Assembly (NCBI GenBank): GCA_009809945.1
Contig: WTPW01000018.1
Coordinates: forward strand, 389,048 to 453,047
DNA length: 64,000 nt
Source of the DNA: Gigaspora margarita
Taxonomy: Eukaryota; Glomeromycota; Glomeromycetes; Diversisporales; Gigasporaceae
Direction of reading: 5' to 3'
Shown here: in pieces, positions 35,494 to 46,133 of the stretch
How the letters are laid out: the number at the start of each line of letters is the position of its first letter
How positions within the stretch are numbered: the first letter of the stretch is position 1
Notes under the pieces: generated by a model
Databases searched by the model: none
Seen by the model: the letters and a program-made list of their open reading frames with translations, nothing else
Told to the model about the DNA's origin: nothing
Position numbers and translations under genes: made by a program

Positions 35494-36571
35494 TACACTA
35501 ATTTATTATAGAATTACCTACACTAAATTCTATCTTAATATTTTGATACACAAAAATTAATTTTATTTCATATAGTTCACCTGCATTTGCCGATGTGTTT
35601 CTTGTTAAGATTTTAGCCAGTTTTGACTTTCTTATGATAAAGCTAATTATAATTTGTTTCAGCATAAAAAAAATAAACTGATTCCGAACTTTATCCTTAA
35701 TTTCTTTAAACCATGTATAATCCTAAAAGTGCTCGAATCATCTAATCGAGTTTATTCATAAATTTACGTTCCTAGTTTCGCGTGACAGCGTCGCGCAGCT
35801 AACTTATTTCACTATACGTAAATGCGCAGGTCACAAGGCAATCTCGACAATGCCCGTAAAAATAGTAAAGGAAAGATCTACGATCACACTGACCAACCAA
35901 ATACAAGAGTCGTACATCATTGAACATGGCTGTAAATCATACCCTTCGTTTCACTTCCGTGAAACTTCGTTCCTGGTATCATTTAATAGAGTAAACCGTT
36001 ATAACGACAAAGCTCATAGAATCAAGTGGACACGAAATTAAATAGGTTTAGCAAAAAGGAAATCGGCTCTGGGTATAAATTATTTACATGTCACATACTA
36101 CACAATTGATAATCTAGGCAGAACCCTGAATAAAAAAGTAAAAGTGGGTATAATTGACACTCATAACAAATCCAGCAATAAATAGTAAGGTCTTATGCAA
36201 AATTAATGACCAGACAAGGAAATTTCGTAAATAATTAAATAGAATGGTTTTCTTGAAGCACAGTTTTTTTTATTGCACTACAAACTATTTTAAACTTATG
36301 TACAAATACAGAAATCATTATCTAATCAGACGACTAGAATCCGCGACACAACTTACCATTAAACCATACGTTACGTATTTCATACCCCCTCCTGGTATAA
36401 ATGGCCAAATCTAGTAATTAATATACGTATATTATCGATAACCATATCAGGTAGCCTATAAATTCCAACAAACATTTCCTAAAAAGTCTACGAATTGATT
36501 GTAACACCGGTACAGTACGCAATGTATATAATTTCAAACCTTAAGTCAAAAAAAAAAAAGAACAATTAAAA
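35494..36571. other. Intergenic upstream of the first glycosyltransferase
   Basis: Contains two copies of the CCTGGTAT-ending dispersed repeat (about 35,890-35,985 and 36,335-36,405). Just before the ATG at 36,572 lies an A-rich leader (AAAAAAAAAAAAGAACAATT), closely similar to the leader of the paralogue at 46,134. Confidence 0.5.
36335..36405 (-). repeat. tRNA-like dispersed repeat (possible SINE), low certainty
   Basis: On the minus strand it reads ATACCAGGAGGGGGTATG, then GTATGGTTTAATGGTAAG (A-box-like) and GCGGATTCTAGTC (weak B-box-like). Diverged relatives with the same ATACCAGGAACG start lie at about 35,985, 32,265 and 31,625. No poly(A) or duplication seen. Confidence 0.3.
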
Positions 36572-38684
36572 ATGTATTCCAAACTTTGGTATCTTGCTAT
36601 ATTCATTATTCTTTTTATAAATATAAATCTTGTTACTGGAACACATGGAACGGAAAATAATAATGAATTTATTCAACGAGAACTAGATATAGATAAAAGC
36701 GATACACCAAAGAAGATACTTGTTGGATCTATAATTGGAGGTAAGTTTCTGAATATTTATTGTTTATTTATTATCATTATTACTTTGGTTTTATTTTACC
36801 ATTAAAATTATTAATAATTTAAAGGAGGAAGTCATCTCAATCCAATGTTGGAAATTTGCAGGATTTTGATGGATCGCGGGTATAATGTAACTATCTATCA
36901 AATGAACAAAATATTGTTAATATCTTTTTTACTTATCTCTAATTATATTACATTATTTTAACAGGTAACCTTAGTAGCTCCTGGAAACTTTACGGCTACA
37001 TCAACTTTATACCATTCAATTCCACAAATAATTACTGATATGCGTAAGGATGAATATGTACCTCCAGAAGTGAGGGAATTATATTTTAATGAATATAATA
37101 TTAAAAATTATGCCAAAGTAGTAGGGATGTTTACTTATGGATATCCCAAATTCTTTAATGACTATTTGCAAGCTTATAAAGAAATTAAACCTGACTTATT
37201 TTTTTGCGATTATATCGTAAATGAGGCTTGCTTTGATCTTGCATGGAAATTAAAAAAACCTGTAGTTGGATACACTAGCGGTACTACATGTATGTATTAT
37301 TTACTTTTTTTTATGTTATTTGCAAGTGCTAGTTGCTTATAGACCACCCACTCATTAACTATTCATGCTTACTCATTGATAATTCATTGTCTTCTTTTTT
37401 ATAGATTTTACTCCTCCACCTCCCATTAGATCAGATCCGATGGGAATGGGGAGTTGTCATGTGAGCATGGAAAATCAGTCTTTCTACAATCGGTTTATAT
37501 GCGCTGTAGTGCAACCATTGCGAGTTATCTGGACTTTTCGAGGGTTATTAAATGATATAAATGCTAAAAGAGCTGAAGTCGGTGTTAATAAATATCATGA
37601 CTTCAGAGGAAGAACAAATACTTTATTTTTACTTGATAATTTTTTTGGATTTGAGGTGATTTTATTTTTTTTTAATTAATCTTATAAAAAGTTTTTAATC
37701 TTATTACAGTATCTGATTATATTTTCTTTATCATAGGTTCCAACTGCTTGGCCACCACTTCATCAAGAAATTGGCCCTATTTTACCCGACACATTTCCAA
37801 ATTTATCCCCTGAACTCGATTTATTTCTTTCTACTCATCCTAGAACAATGTATATTGCTCTTGGATCTAATATGTTCACTACATCCGAAAATTATGCTAC
37901 CCTTTTACAATCCGCTCTCGAATTAATTAATCAAAATATTCTTGATGGTGTGATTTGGGCAACTGTAAAATTTAATGAATCAGAATTACCTATTACATTT
38001 AATCTTTCTAATGATGACATTATACCTATTTCAAATCTTATAAATAATCAGCACCCACATTTTTATATTATGAAGTATGCACCTCAATTTGCTATACTTT
38101 CTCATGAGAATACTAAAGTATTTTTAAGTCATGGTGGTGTAGGTAGTGGTCATGAGTCTATGTATACTGCTACTCCAATGTTAGTACTTCCAATTGCTTT
38201 AGATCAACCAGGAAATGCCGAAAGATTGGAACTTACTGGAATGGCTTTAAAACTTTCAAAACTTGATTTAAAAGTTGATGATATTATATCAAAAGTTGTA
38301 AGATTATTAAATGAAGAAAGTTTTAAAATGAATGCAAAGAGAATGCAAGTTTTGGCAAAATTTAATAGTAAAAGAAAATATAGAGGTGCTGATTTAATCG
38401 AAATTGTGTTGAATTTGGCCAAACATGATAGTAGCAGAAACGAAAATGGTGAACTAGAAGTAGACATTGAAACCTTGTTAAGAAGTTGGGTCACTCCTGC
38501 TTCAAGAATGGGATTTATTAGAGGAAATTATTTAGATGTCTTTGGTGTTGCTTTGATTATTGCTTTAGTATTGTCTATTTGTCTTGGATATGGTTTTTAC
38601 AAGGCTGCATTATTCGGTTTCAGGAAATGGTCTCTCAGAAATAGGGAATCGCAACAAAGTTTATCAAAGACTAAAAATGAATGA
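36572..38684 (+). CDS. UDP-glycosyltransferase, membrane-anchored (five exons)
   Basis: Exons 36,572-36,740; 36,825-36,886; 36,965-37,289; 37,405-37,655; 37,737-38,684; all introns GT-AG (84, 78, 115, 81 bp); phases agree and give 584 residues, slightly longer than typical family members. A signal peptide (YLAIFIILFININLV, residues 7-21) leads into GGGSHLNPML (57-66), where H60 fits the family's catalytic base. MYIALGSN (307-314) begins the nucleotide-binding half. The donor signature spans about 384-427: APQFAILSH, FLSHGGVGSGHES, LDQPGNAE. A membrane helix (about 533-553) and a short basic tail close the protein. By analogy with the GT1 family it would transfer a sugar from a UDP-sugar to a small lipophilic acceptor in the ER lumen; the acceptor is unknown. 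A truncated paralogue lies 7.4 kb downstream. Confidence 0.93.
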
Positions 38685-38938
38685 ACATTCATACTTTAAT
38701 TTATTAATTTGTGTATATCTATGAACTATTGTTAAGATAAAGCTTATTATATAACCGCATTCCTTAGCGTCGAAAAGAGTAGATGCGTTCGTAAAAAGAA
38801 ATAAAAAAACATAGTTTGTGCTGGTAATACAACACATCAAGTATAAAATATTTGAATTAATAAAAGAACTTTTCTATTATTGATTTTATATAGAAATCTT
38901 TAAAAGAGACTAAAACAATAAGCTGTTTAAACATTCTA
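38685..38938. other. 3' flank of the first glycosyltransferase
   Basis: The 3' sequence resembles that of the paralogue (ATAAAGCTTATTATATAACC here, AATAAAGCTCATTATAACCA there), so the duplication included the 3' untranslated region. The likely cleavage signal here is the AATAAA-like GATAAAG near 38,737. Confidence 0.45.
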
Positions 38939-39088
38939 TTACTGCAAATTCTGTTCACACCCTAAAATTTAAAATGTATAATTTTATGAGTACATTTTAT
39001 AACCAACCACGTATCGGTATATAAAAGTTGAAAAATTTTAAATTTGAGATGTATTTAAATTTTAGGATCGGAACAGAATTGGCAGTAA
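38939..39088. mobile_element. 150-bp MITE, TTACTGC ends
   Basis: Left TTACTGCAAATTCTGTTC and right inverted TTACTGCCAATTCTGTTC, both followed by CCTAAAATTTAAA. Arms about 38 bp. Target duplication not clear. Confidence 0.7.
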
Positions 39089-41495
39089 TGTAATAGATTT
39101 GTTCAATTTTCAAATTATCCAGTGCTAATCAGGATAAATCCTTTTTCAAGGGTCCAAAAATTTTAATTTGTGTAGGCTGAAATTGCATTCGCTATCTTTC
39201 GCCATTCACAAAATAAATATTTAGAACGGAAAATTAATAAAATTGACAAGATGATATAGGTGTGATTTAGACAAGTTTGAGTCTTTTCTCATGTAATAAA
39301 GGATCATTGCTTAAATAATCTCGAACATCATTTCGCATTTTCTATAGATTTTTATGATCAATAATTTATGATAAACAAAAGATAGCATTTGAACATGCAG
39401 AGAAAATTCTTAAAATTATATAAAAGTTAAATATTAATTGGGATGTAAATATTTATATCGTGACGAATGTTATTCCACTAATGTTAGTTACATGTTTGAT
39501 TGTACTCCAGCATTAATCCAAGACTATCATAACTACAAAAAAGAAAGAAAGAAAATTCTAAAACTTGATTTTGCATCCAAAACTGTTTCTGTTCGTGCAA
39601 AGTTTATATATGCATTAATTTCATGTTAACACTTGAATTAATTTAACTGAAGATTTATGATACTATATCGATATGAATTAAAAACTAACATTCCTTTTAA
39701 ATATAAAATTTGTTAAATAATTATATAAAAAATAAGGCATCAAATTCTTAAAAATAAAATTAGCGAATTCTTTGTAAATGCTTTAACTTAGTAAATATAT
39801 CTTTAACACGTTATGACGGGTAAATCAGGTTCATTTAATTGGTTCTATCTGAACCTTATACTTTACACCATTTTTAATTTGACCAATTGGTTGACTCAAT
39901 TTATAAAAGAAGATAATTGAGGATAAAAATTGATTTTATTGCGTTATACTGATCTTTGAATTTATATAACGCGGTTTGTAATGTTGAACTGACATTTTGA
40001 TAATCTGACTTGAGTTTAAAATCATTAATCCTTTCAATTTCTTTGCCCCATTTTTAGGTTCTACAAAAATATACCAAATTTTTGTAATTTTTGGAAGTAC
40101 TTGAAGGATCGTTTTCCATAAAAGTCGTTAGGTTGTTTTTATATGCTTTATTAAAAAATTATTCGTACACTTTCTTATGTTGAATAAAAAAAAATTCACA
40201 GGTGGTAAAAAAAGAGAATAATTATTATCAAATCGTTCCTTATATTTTGCCATAGGACTTTTGCAGTTGAATCTTCGTTTAACATTATTTCCCACTCCAT
40301 CTCTTCCCATCAAATTGAACAAATAAAAGTGACAACATGATGGTCGGCATGGTGATTATATTCGAGATCTTCCGGCGCACTATATGTTTATTTTTTGTGT
40401 TGGTTTAATCTCTCCCCTCTTATAAAAGTGAAAAAGAAAAAAAAAAGAGGTAAAAATCTGATACTTCAAAAGCTATCTTCTGATATATGTATATATATAT
40501 CGAATGGTGAAATTCGTAATTCCGAAGCGGGGAGAAATCAAAACAATATGCAAAAAATTGGTTTAGATATGGGTTCAAAATCAGAGTTATAACGATATAC
40601 GACGTATTTTAAAATTGTGCAATCGATTTACAAAATATAGCATTGAAATTTTGGTTGCAAACAATGGAATGGATTCTAGATCTCATTTTCCTAGTACAAA
40701 AACAAATCTATATTTTTTTTTAATCGGTAAGATTCATATTTATTCCAAAACGACATACGTACATTATTTATTGATTCACAAATAATACATCATGAATGAA
40801 TTTCCAATGCTGATGCGAGATTTCACAAGAAAATTTTCGCAATAAACAAGATTAGGTTTCACTATAAGATTAGTTAGAAAATTTTCCAATACAAAATTTT
40901 CAAACGAAAACATTTTGTTAGCTCTGAAGTGCGAAATAATTTTTGGGGTTGAATTACGTCTAATAATCTTGTGATATGATTGGCCAACAAATCTTTTAAG
41001 GCAATAACGCTATCAGTACGATCACGTTTCTTGTGTAACATGAAATGTGGTATGTGTGTCGCTTATGCAATTTTTGGAGAATTCTTTTTTTGGTAATGGT
41101 TATGATTTTCGTTTTTTATTATTGGAAAGAGGCTAAGATTTTCATAACTAATTATATATTGACAGCAATGATGAAATGGTTACGTTGTTTTTTTCTGTTG
41201 ATCGTCATATGAGCATGATAAAATATAATAGTACGTCAGGTTTCACATGAATGATTAAATGTTTGGATTCGACTTTGCATGTGTCGCTTGAACGAATTTT
41301 TACAAAAGTTTCGTTTGTTCATTTTAAGAACGATTTATTGGTCTTAGATTAAATATCTGCGACAGTGTGATATTTCTCGAATTATACGTATGTGATATGA
41401 GCATTTATATTGTAAAGTAAATGCCATTGACGTTTATAATTGCTATGTATATGTGTGAACGGGGGGTTTTTTTTTTTGTTTACAGAACGTGATGT
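39089..41495. other. Intergenic, no gene supported
   Basis: Short open frames at 39,438-39,629 and 40,395-40,592 have no signal peptide, domain or intron support. The sequence is A/T-rich with normal CpG. Confidence 0.45.
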
Positions 41496-41830
41496 TGTAA
41501 ATGTTATCATTATAATCACTATGACCATCATTATGACCATTCATGTGATCGTGTTAAAACCGTGTGCTAATTGATCATTATGATTATATTGTTATATTTA
41601 ATCGATAATTTTTTTTTTAATATGTGATCATTATGATTAAACGATATAATGTCAATGTAAACTATGGTATTCAGTTATAATTGATTATTGTGGTGTGGTT
41701 AGGGTATTCTTGTTATATGTGAACATTATGTAATGTTACTGTAAAATTATATTTATAATCATTATGATTATATTTGATCGGGTAATGACATTATGATTAT
41801 ATTCTAGATTATTGGAAGACTTTTTGATAA
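41496..41830. repeat. Degenerate ATCATTATGATTATA repeats
   Basis: Repeated, irregularly spaced ATCATTATGA / CATTATGATTATATT blocks across about 330 bp. Simple diverged repeat with no coding. Confidence 0.6.
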
Positions 41831-42144
41831 TAAAATGTAATAATAAGTATGTTATAATAATGTTATGCATGGATGCTATGATTATATTTTTTTTAAATGT
41901 AATAAATTTAGATTTGATAACATTTTAAATAGAAATTATTGCTTGTCCGCGATTCTTACATTAAATGAAAAACAAAAAAAACATTTTTAGATTCCTACTG
42001 AATTATGCATAAATGCGTAACTTGTCACTATTACTTCCTTCTTCATTTAACACTGACTTTTGAGGCGAAACATTTTGTTATTTAAATATAACTTTTAAAC
42101 CTTTAATAATATTAGCAGAGTATGCTAATTCATGTTTTTCCTCT

Positions 42145-42145
<1 letters not shown>

Positions 42146-42178
<33 letters not shown>
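42146..42178. repeat. TA microsatellite
   Basis: Uninterrupted TA dinucleotides followed by a TG-containing continuation. Confidence 0.9.
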
Positions 42179-42409
42179 GGAATATACCTACTAATTTTGA
42201 TTGTTATAAGTTAAAATGTAAACAACAGAAAGCCACGCAGAGAGTGCGTGCAGATTATCGAAAGCAAGAACGAGAACAAAATAAAATTTGATGAGCTAAA
42301 AAACAAAAAATATATATCAAAAAAGATATTCAAGCAAATGAAGCACGTGTTCTGCCCTGTAAGAAATGTGGACCAGGGTGCGGCACACATTGGCATCAGG
42401 AATGTTCAG

Positions 42410-42600
42410 AATAGCACGTCCACAGTGGCACGCTCATGCACGATATATGTAATGGCACATCTCATAGTGACACACATATGTACGTATTTCATGCCATAAA
42501 TGACACGTATTAGCACATTAGTAGTGTTGGCACGTATTCGAAATGACACATATAGAACCATTTCATGTAATAGCACATATTTCATAATAGTACATGAAGT
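42410..42600. repeat. Short irregular TGGCACA / TAGCACA repeats
   Basis: About eight spaced copies of (T/A)GGCACAT or TAGCACA-type words over 190 bp (AGCACGTCC, TGGCACGCT, TGGCACATC, TGACACACA, TAGCACATT). Purpose unknown; possibly one arm of a modular element like those at 33.6-34.7 kb, but no opposite arm was found. Confidence 0.45.
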
Positions 42601-42604
42601 GGCA

Positions 42605-42760
42605 CAGAACCAGTCCAATTACAGTCCAAAATGCATGTGCAAACAGCCAAAACGTTCTTAAAATCTGTGCCATAATCCATGGATTTTAGATTAGTAAAGT
42701 GCTGCAAAACCCGGCCCAATTACGGTCCGAAATTCACGGGCAAACAGTCCCACATACATA
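42605..42760. repeat. Pair of diverged direct repeats differing by transitions
   Basis: CCAGTCCAATTACAGTCCAA (42,610) and CCCGGCCCAATTACGGTCCG (42,710), both continuing to GCAAACAG. The differences are mainly C/T and G/A. Confidence 0.6.
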
Positions 42761-42959
42761 CAAATTTGGTCCTCAATCCATGCCACAAACTCATGTGCAT
42801 TGACGTGGATTTCTGTGCCTATCCAGTACAATTTTCTTACAGGGCTGTTGCTTGCATGTTCTAGAAATGGACAATGAATTCAATTTAACAAAAGAACAAT
42901 ATACAAACTGGCCATATCCAATTAATAAAGCCAATGCATAATGCATTAGCAGAATTCTG

Positions 42960-44060
42960 TAACAATTATAATTGTGATCCAATGCAAACTACCTCTAACC
43001 AACACTGCAGTAGCCTAAATGGTATGTTTCGATAGCTGAATTTTTTTTTACAGTAATTTGTGGTAGAAATCAAGTAATTTAATATGAGAATTTCAATGCA
43101 AACCAACTCAACCTAAATAAGGTCCAAAATAGTGATTAGGCCTTGCAACAGAATTCTTTGCGAAAGAAACCTCACCAAAATCAAGACAATTCCAAATGCA
43201 AACTAACTTAAACACACGGTGATCACCAGAATAGCTGGTAAGCATTACAGAATTTTCATTACGAGAATAGTTTTACAGTGACTTGTGACATAATTCCAGA
43301 GCGAACTAACTCAACCGCATAGAAAATATAAGACAATTCTAATGCAAACTACCTCTACCAATACCGCGGTAAGCAAAATAGTATGTTTTAATAACTGAAT
43401 TTTTTTTACAGTAATTCGTGGTAGAAATCAAATGATTTTAATACGATAATTACAATGCAAACTAACTCAATCTAAATAAGGTACTATAATTACCAAAATA
43501 GCGAGTAGACCTTGCAACAGAATTCTTTGCAAAAGAAGTAATAACTTTAATGCAAACTTGACCTCACAAAAATCAAGACAATTCTGGATGCAAACTAACT
43601 CAACCACATGGTGGCCACCAGAATAGTTGGTAAGCATTACAGAATTTTCAATACCAGAATAGTTTTACAGTGGTTCGTGACATAATTCCAGAGCAAACTA
43701 ACTCAACCGAATAGAAAATATAAGATAATGCCAAAGCAAACTACCTCTAATCAATGCCACAGTAGCCAAAATGGAATGTTCGATAACTGAATTTTTTTAC
43801 AGTAATTCATGGTAGAAATCAAATAATTCTAATACAATAATTTCAATGCAAATAATTCAACCTAAATAAGGTACTGGTAATTACCAAAATAGCGAGTAGA
43901 CCTTGCAACAGAATTCTTTGTGAAAGAAGTAATAACTTTAATGCAAACTAATTCAAACTTAATATCACAAAAATCAAGACAATTCCGGATGTAAACTAAC
44001 TCAACCACACGGTCACTAGAATAGCTGGTAAGTATTACAGAATTTTCTTATTGGGATCTT
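42960..44060. repeat. Satellite-like array, third copy of the window-wide family
   Basis: Units read GGTAAGCATTACAGAATTTT, AGTTTTACAGTGACTTGTGA, CATAATTCCAGAGCGAAC and TAACTCAACC, in the same orientation as the array at 4-7 kb. Unlike that array, these copies keep CpG (CAGAGCGAAC, ACCGCGGTAAG). A larger period of about 325 bp is also visible, since the ACTACCTCTAA block recurs near 42,990, 43,350 and 43,740. Confidence 0.75.
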
Positions 44061-44288
44061 TTTACTATATAATTTGCCATTATTACTAATAACAATCATT
44101 TTTATCAAATAGATATCTGATCAAAAATCAAACAAATTAATTTTTCAAAAAAATTGTAAAGAACTGCTTAATGCGTGAAACCCCATATAAGATCGTACTA
44201 ATCCTGCGCAGCTACCCTAATATCTAGAAATGATTAAATTAAATAGTCGGCAAGGTCGATTTCGGCTGACTTTAGTAAACTTATCATA

Positions 44289-44438
44289 ACTGATAACTGG
44301 TTTATTTGGTCAAAGATTTAAAATCAGACTAAGAAATTGAATTCCGAAGGAATTCAACTTCTTAGGCTGACTTTAAATCATTTGACCAAATAATTAAGTT
44401 ATAAGGCATCTGCATGACTGATAACGGATTTATCCGGT
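44289..44438. repeat. Hairpin with 44-bp arms between two direct repeats
   Basis: Inverted arms at 44,302-44,345 and 44,349-44,393 (TTATTTGGTCAAA outside; GAATTCC-GAA-GGAATTC at the centre) with few mismatches. ACTGATAACTGGTTTATTTG (44,290) and ACTGATAACGGATTTATCCG (44,417) are direct repeats that overlap the hairpin's ends. Probably the core of a small element; ends not defined. Confidence 0.7.
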
Positions 44439-44439
44439 A

Positions 44440-46048
44440 ACAGTCTGCCCAATAGCATAGAGGCTTTCTTCGTGATTGGCTAATTTTTGCAGATCATCCC
44501 ATGATATTGTAATAATTTTATTGGTTAATCGAAAATTTTAAACTTTTATTATTAATTATCGTTGAATAAAATGAGATAATAATATAAAATAATTATACTT
44601 ATGACAAATTTGAGATTAGTAGAAACCTTATGATGAAATTTCGATAACTTTCGACCCAAAACTATATTCTCCTACAGATAAAATTTCAACTCAAATTTTA
44701 TTAATGAATCCCAATGTATGTACAGTACATACTATAAATCAAAAAAAAATAAAATAAAAGAAAATAAAATAAATAAAACGAAATGAAATAAAACAAGAAA
44801 TGAGATTTAAACTATTTTTAGAATACTAATAACAAAATGAACGGAAACAATCTTAAATAGAGTCTCTGCTCTAATATCAAACTGATCCTTAATTATTTAA
44901 CAATTAAAAGTGCCAATATTTTGTATTAACTTTTCTCAAAAATATATAAGTCTCATAAGTCGCAACTTCATATTACTAGCCTATATGATAGACAAGTTGT
45001 TTTGTTAGTTTTTGTTAGTTGTAATCACGAAGTATAGGCTTTTACAAATAAAGAGCAGCTTAAATTGCCGAGTTTAATTGACATATTATATATGTAGGCT
45101 AAACCTAACCGTTTAAACATACCTCTAATCTAACTTCCGAATTACTTCGTGGATTACTGAATTATTTTAATAGTATATAAAACGAAGCCTCTATTTTTAA
45201 ATTTTTTTGGTCTTAACCTTCTACAATTCGTACTCGTGGTCTACAATTCATTTTTGTATCTGCGAAACGTTACTCTAATGTGTGAACATATTGTGTAACA
45301 TTTCATCCGATCATCCAATCAAAATTAAGGCCCGCTATGCTCTGCCCTCGGCAACTATGTAGTTTCTGCCGAATAATAAATTTATTGGGCAGACGAATCA
45401 TAATAAGATGCCGGATAATTCAAATTTATACGAATTTAGAGTACTTAATGAATAATTATGCACTCAACTTTACACAAACTTGCTCTGATTAAATGGATTA
45501 TGCACCTATTAACTAAATTCGCACAGTCCATTTACGACATGATTTCAAAGCATACCGAAACGTACTAAATAAGAAATCAAATTCAAATTGGAATAATACA
45601 AGCTTGGGAGTTGATTGATAATTGAAACAAAAAGTCACGTTAGCGGTCCTGTGGGAGTAATGTTGCATATATAATATATTTTTTAAAAAAAAGCTTGATT
45701 TCAAAGGAGTTGTCTGTGAGAAATATTAAAAAGTCTTGCATTTATATTGGCACAATAATCAGATTTTAAATTTACTTTTTCGAATTAACACTTGACGTAT
45801 AGACATCATAGATCGTACGCATATCAATTAGAATTAATAAAAGAATAGTAGAAACTTTTTCAAGCGGAAAACTACGTTCCATAAAAATATGATGATAAAT
45901 CAATTTAAATTTATACATCAGATAAGCAAGTTATTTAACTTGTTTGCATAAATCGCGCTTTTTTTTTGGTAATTGATTTAAACACACGAGTTACCTAAAA
46001 ATATCCTAATCACGCGGATCAATCATTCTATTTCACATTTATAACAGT
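44440..46048. other. Intergenic upstream of the second glycosyltransferase
   Basis: No gene seen. A GCCGAATAATAAATTTATTG-type sequence near 45,370 and an ACAAAATGAA-rich stretch near 44,760-44,830 are low complexity. A T9 run lies near 45,959. Confidence 0.45.
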
Positions 46049-46049
46049 T

Positions 46050-46133
46050 GATGCATACGTACGTACGTATTATACGTGCGTACTGTATATCTTCACACCT
46101 TAACGATAAGTTAAAAAAAAAAATACAATAAAA
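46050..46133 (+). promoter_or_regulatory. ACGT repeat and A-rich leader of the second glycosyltransferase
   Basis: ACGTACGTACGT followed by TATTATACGTGCGTACTGTA, then an A11 run and AATAAAAATG. The first paralogue has a matching leader (ACACCGGTACAGTACGCAATG, A12), so part of the upstream region was duplicated too. Core promoter function is inferred from position only. Confidence 0.35.

Noticed and set aside
38204-38494. 96-residue minus-strand frames under both glycosyltransferases (also 47,726-48,016)
   Set aside because: Antisense shadows of the conserved last exon; both copies show them because the sense strands are homologous.
39438-39629. 63-residue open frame with several Cys
   Set aside because: No recognisable family, upstream context or splice support; length is expected by chance here.
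40395-40592. 65-residue Lys-rich open frame
   Set aside because: Starts in an A-rich run and shows no conserved motif.
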